This document shows positions 61,941 to 64,000 of a stretch of DNA of 64,000 nt, piece after piece. The position numbers and the translations under genes were made by a program. How positions within the stretch are numbered: the first letter of the stretch is position 1; each line of letters opens with the position of its first letter. Origin of the DNA: Sporomusa ovata DSM 2662 (lineage in GTDB: Bacteria > Bacillota > Negativicutes > Sporomusales > Sporomusaceae); assembly GCF_000445445.1 (NCBI RefSeq), contig NZ_ASXP01000003.1, forward strand, positions 186,001-250,000, read 5' to 3'. The notes under the pieces are model-generated. The model was not told where the DNA came from. It saw only the letters and a program-made list of their open reading frames with translations, and made no database searches.

Positions 61941-62183
61941 AGATTAATTACTCCTTTTCTACAACATGGTGAGAGTGGCGAGTGACGAGAAATTGGGGTT
62001 CTCCATCGTCATTGCGAGCACCAGCCTAGCAATCTTTCCGCCATCATTGGACGTGAAGTATGCAGTTGGCAGCTCATTTCTCATGTCAAAAGGCTTATAT
62101 AATTATTTTTTCAAAAAAGCTTTTTAAAATCAGAAATGAGCACCAAATTGGACAAGCAAATATTTACAATTTGACAGTAATAC
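61941..62183. other. Gap between flagellin and maf with repeat-like stem
   Basis: No gene seen. GTCATTGCGAGCACCAGCCTAGCAATCT at 62009-62035 resembles the family C element at 30937 and the widespread CGTCATTGCGAGC repeats. Further on, GCTCATTTCT (62072-62081) and AGAAATGAGC (62132-62141) pair around 50 bases. Confidence 0.5.
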
Positions 62184-62220
62184 TATAAAATGGCTGACCA
62201 TTACGATCAGCCATTTTATA
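62184..62220 (-). terminator. Flagellin terminator
   Basis: A perfect 14-bp stem TATAAAATGGCTGA/TCAGCCATTTTATA with a 9-base loop, 20 bases past the flagellin stop. Confidence 0.85.
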
Positions 62221-62240
62221 CATTATTTCATTTGCCTCAA

Positions 62241-63473
62241 TTACCGGAGTAATTGCAGAACGCCTTGCGGCTGTTGGTTGGCTTGAGCCAACATAGCTTG
62301 CGCGGCTTGGTTGAGGATATTATTCTTCTGGAAGGTAGCCATTTCCTTAGCCATATCTACATCACGGATACGTGATTCAGCAGCAGTCACGTTTTCGGAA
62401 GAAGTTCCAAGGTTGTTAATGGTATGTTCCAATCTGTTTTGGAGAGCACCCAGTTTGGAACGCTCGGTGGATACTTTTTCCAGCGCATTGTTTACTAAGA
62501 AGATCGCGCCGTCCGCATTCTTCTGAGTAGTAAGATCCAAGGCATTACCGTTGAGATCCCGTACACCGATTGATTTTGAATCCATAGCATTGATGCCGAT
62601 TTTCAGGTTTTGACCGGAATTGGCGCCAATTTGGGCAACCGCTGTTGCATTGCCATTTACAGCCTTTTCAGCTGCTTTAATTGAAATGGTTATGCTATCG
62701 CCAGCTTTAAGTTTATCAGAATTGTTTATTGCAATTTTAAGCGTAACCGCACTCCATTTACCAGTAGAAAGCTGAAGTCTAGTAGTACTGATTATAATAG
62801 TGCCATTTTTGGAACTAAACGTAACTTTAGCACCAGGTATACCGCCAAGAACCACACTGCTCGATAGTTTAAAGGAGCTTGCCTTAGCTAACGAAGCTAC
62901 CTGTGCACCACTTACGACATTGATGTGAATGACATCAGTATTTTGAAATACATCCATTCCGCCTTTAGTAACTGATGGTGTTAAAGTAACGTCACCATTA
63001 GCAAACGATGATTCAAGATTCAGCGAACCTCTAACCAGATCCGTAGCACCTTTCAGATCGCCATTCAACAGCTTTTTGGTGTTGAACTCAGTAGTGTTGG
63101 CAATGCGGTCGATTTCACTAGTCAACTGTTTCATTTCATCTTGCAGTGCATTTCTGTCAGTTGTGGTATTCGTATCCGTCGAAGCTTGTACAGCCAACTC
63201 GCGCATCCGTTGAAGAATGCTGTGAGTTTCAGTTAGGCCGCCTTCAGCGGTTTGAATCATGGAAATAGAGTTTTGCGCATTGCTGGAAGCCTGATTCAAG
63301 CCACGAATCTGACCGCGCATTTTTTCGGAGATGGCCAAGCCGGCGGCATCGTCACCAGCACGGTTGATACGAAGACCGGAAGACAGTTTTTCTAATGAGT
63401 TGGAAGTAGCTTTTTCATTTACGCCCATTTGGCGAAGAGTATTAAGAGCTGACATATTGTGATTAATAATCAT
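62241..63473 (-). CDS. Flagellin
   Basis: A 410-residue flagellin. Conserved D0/D1 N-terminus (IINHNMSALNTLRQM, LSSGLRINRAGDDAAGLAISEKMR) and C-terminus (LGALQNRLEHTINNLG, AESRIRDVDMAKEM, ending ANQQPQGVLQLL) flank a serine/threonine-rich variable region at about 160-300, where glycans are normally added. It forms the filament. ATG at 63471-63473 behind GGAGGAG. A sigma-28-type promoter lies 120 bases upstream. Several glycan genes and fliB lie downstream. Confidence 0.97.
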   Translation of the reverse strand: MIINHNMSALNTLRQMGVNEKATSNSLEKLSSGLRINRAGDDAAGLAISEKMRGQIRGLNQASSNAQNSISMIQTAEGGLTETHSILQRMRELAVQASTDTNTTTDRNALQDEMKQLTSEIDRIANTTEFNTKKLLNGDLKGATDLVRGSLNLESSFANGDVTLTPSVTKGGMDVFQNTDVIHINVVSGAQVASLAKASSFKLSSSVVLGGIPGAKVTFSSKNGTIIISTTRLQLSTGKWSAVTLKIAINNSDKLKAGDSITISIKAAEKAVNGNATAVAQIGANSGQNLKIGINAMDSKSIGVRDLNGNALDLTTQKNADGAIFLVNNALEKVSTERSKLGALQNRLEHTINNLGTSSENVTAAESRIRDVDMAKEMATFQKNNILNQAAQAMLAQANQQPQGVLQLLR

Positions 63474-63592
63474 GGTATTTTCTCCTCCTTGATGTTTAAG
63501 CTCAGGCATCCATGCCCGGCTAAATATTATTCAGTTCTTACCCTCTGCCCGGCCGGTTCAGTGGGTATAGGCTTCTGAATTGTTCAATAATA

Positions 63593-63619
63593 ATATCGTA
63601 AAAAGTAGCGAGGAACTTA
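63593..63619 (-). promoter_or_regulatory. Sigma-28 (SigD)-type flagellin promoter
   Basis: TAAG (63616-63619), 15 bases, TACGATAT (63593-63600) on the minus strand, close to the TAAA-N15-GCCGATAA consensus. It leaves a 5' leader of about 115 bases before the flagellin start. Confidence 0.6.
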
Positions 63620-63694
63620 ATATGTTTATTAGAAATTTATTTAAAAAATTATTAGGTTTTTATTGGAAGTTTGGAGCAGGTAAATAAAATTCTA

Positions 63695-63738
63695 TCAAAA
63701 AAGAGGAACGACAGGGCTTGATTGCCGTCGTTCCTCTT
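63695..63738 (-). terminator. Terminator upstream of the flagellin promoter
   Basis: A 12-bp stem AAGAGGAACGAC/GTCGTTCCTCTT followed by TTTTTTGA on the minus strand, 14 bases past the stop of the right-edge gene. Confidence 0.88.
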
Positions 63739-63752
63739 AATAACAGATTCAC

Positions 63753-64000
63753 TTAGCTGTGTCGGTCCATAAATGCACCCGAATAGGAATCTAGTACCTG
63801 CTCGTAAGCCTGGGATACTTGTTGGTTGCGTTGGGCGTTGTTATACAGGCGCTGCAAGCCAACTATAATCGACTGGTTTTGCATTCGAATGGATTGTAAC
63901 GTTTCCTGCCCCTCGTTGGTTACTTTATAGCCATCCTCTGGGGCCGCTTCGATAATGAATTGTAGTTTTTCCCTTTGACTCAAAAGCTCTGATACCAGAT
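63753..64000 (-). CDS. FliT-like flagellar protein, C-terminal part (gene continues past the right edge)
   Basis: An open frame of 82 codons running off the window. The visible end (VSELLSQREKLQFIIEAA...QETLQSIRMQNQSIIVGLQRLYNNAQRNQQVSQAY, closing SYSGAFMDRHS) is helical and charged. It matches the size and pattern of FliT, the chaperone of the filament cap FliD, which often lies near flagellin. The true start is not in the window. A different small coiled-coil protein cannot be excluded. Confidence 0.5.
   Translation of the reverse strand, partial: LVSELLSQREKLQFIIEAAPEDGYKVTNEGQETLQSIRMQNQSIIVGLQRLYNNAQRNQQVSQAYEQVLDSYSGAFMDRHS

Overview
This window looks like a chromosomal segment of a strictly anaerobic, motile, probably endospore-forming member of the Negativicutes, most like the Sporomusaceae (Pelosinus/Sporomusa relatives). 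The grounds are: whiA-yvcK-rapZ; a csaB-type cell-wall pyruvyl transferase, which in Negativicutes pyruvylates the polymer that anchors S-layer-homology outer-membrane proteins; a rubredoxin; a split transketolase; an exported [FeFe] hydrogenase with a cytochrome b partner; and frequent TTG/GTG starts behind AGGAGG-type ribosome binding sites. The taxonomic call is inference. Nearly every gene is on the minus strand. Only five genes are on the plus strand, all small, and three of these are paralogous coiled-coil proteins.

Layout. 1-6.4 kb: whiA (cut by the window edge), yvcK, rapZ, a HAD hydrolase, a small YvlD-like membrane protein, an FMN-dependent alpha-hydroxyacid oxidase-like enzyme, a plus-strand DUF3231-like gene and a rubredoxin. 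6.4-13.8 kb: uvrC, uvrA and uvrB, interrupted by the first coiled-coil gene. 13.8-20 kb: division and envelope genes, namely a MinJ-like PDZ protein, a CtpA/B protease, an EnvC-like M23 hydrolase activator, ftsX, ftsE and an M50 protease. 20-27 kb: both halves of transketolase (a dispersed repeat lies between them), YitT, CsaB, a DUF5693 membrane protein and a DUF2993 protein. 27-31 kb: prfB with its programmed +1 frameshift, and secA. 31-33.4 kb: [FeFe] hydrogenase with a twin-arginine small subunit and cytochrome b. 33.6-37.9 kb: hpf, a cold-shock gene, a polar amino acid ABC transporter and a zinc-ribbon protein. 37.9-38.2 kb: a promoter-driven, highly structured RNA.

38.3-45.8 kb is a scarred accessory region. 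It holds two coiled-coil paralogs (one followed by a duplicated 3' fragment), a frameshifted aminotransferase fused to the tail of a Uma2 nuclease, an intact Uma2, a nucleotidyltransferase antitoxin whose HEPN partner is reduced to a stub, an Rpn-type nuclease, and two REP-associated transposases with their GGGGTCAGGCCTTGCGATTTG-type repeats. A YjfB-like motility protein and a DUF8042-like protein sit among them.

45.8-64 kb is a flagellin modification locus, read from flagellin at its right end. It encodes a Maf glycosyltransferase, a second amino-sugar module (GNAT, Gfo/Idh/MocA, DegT, a GT-like protein, an SpsF-like protein), all six pseudaminic acid steps (PseB, C, H, G, I and an SpsF-like CMP-transferase candidate for PseF), an epimerase, the flagellin lysine methylase FliB and a TPR glycosyltransferase. 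Together these would make CMP-pseudaminic acid, and probably a related sugar, and transfer it to flagellin before export. A FliT-like protein runs off the right edge.

The least explained features are the structured RNA at 37.9-38.2 kb, the coiled-coil family with 21-bp heptad repeats, and the DUF8042-like pair in the flagellin locus.
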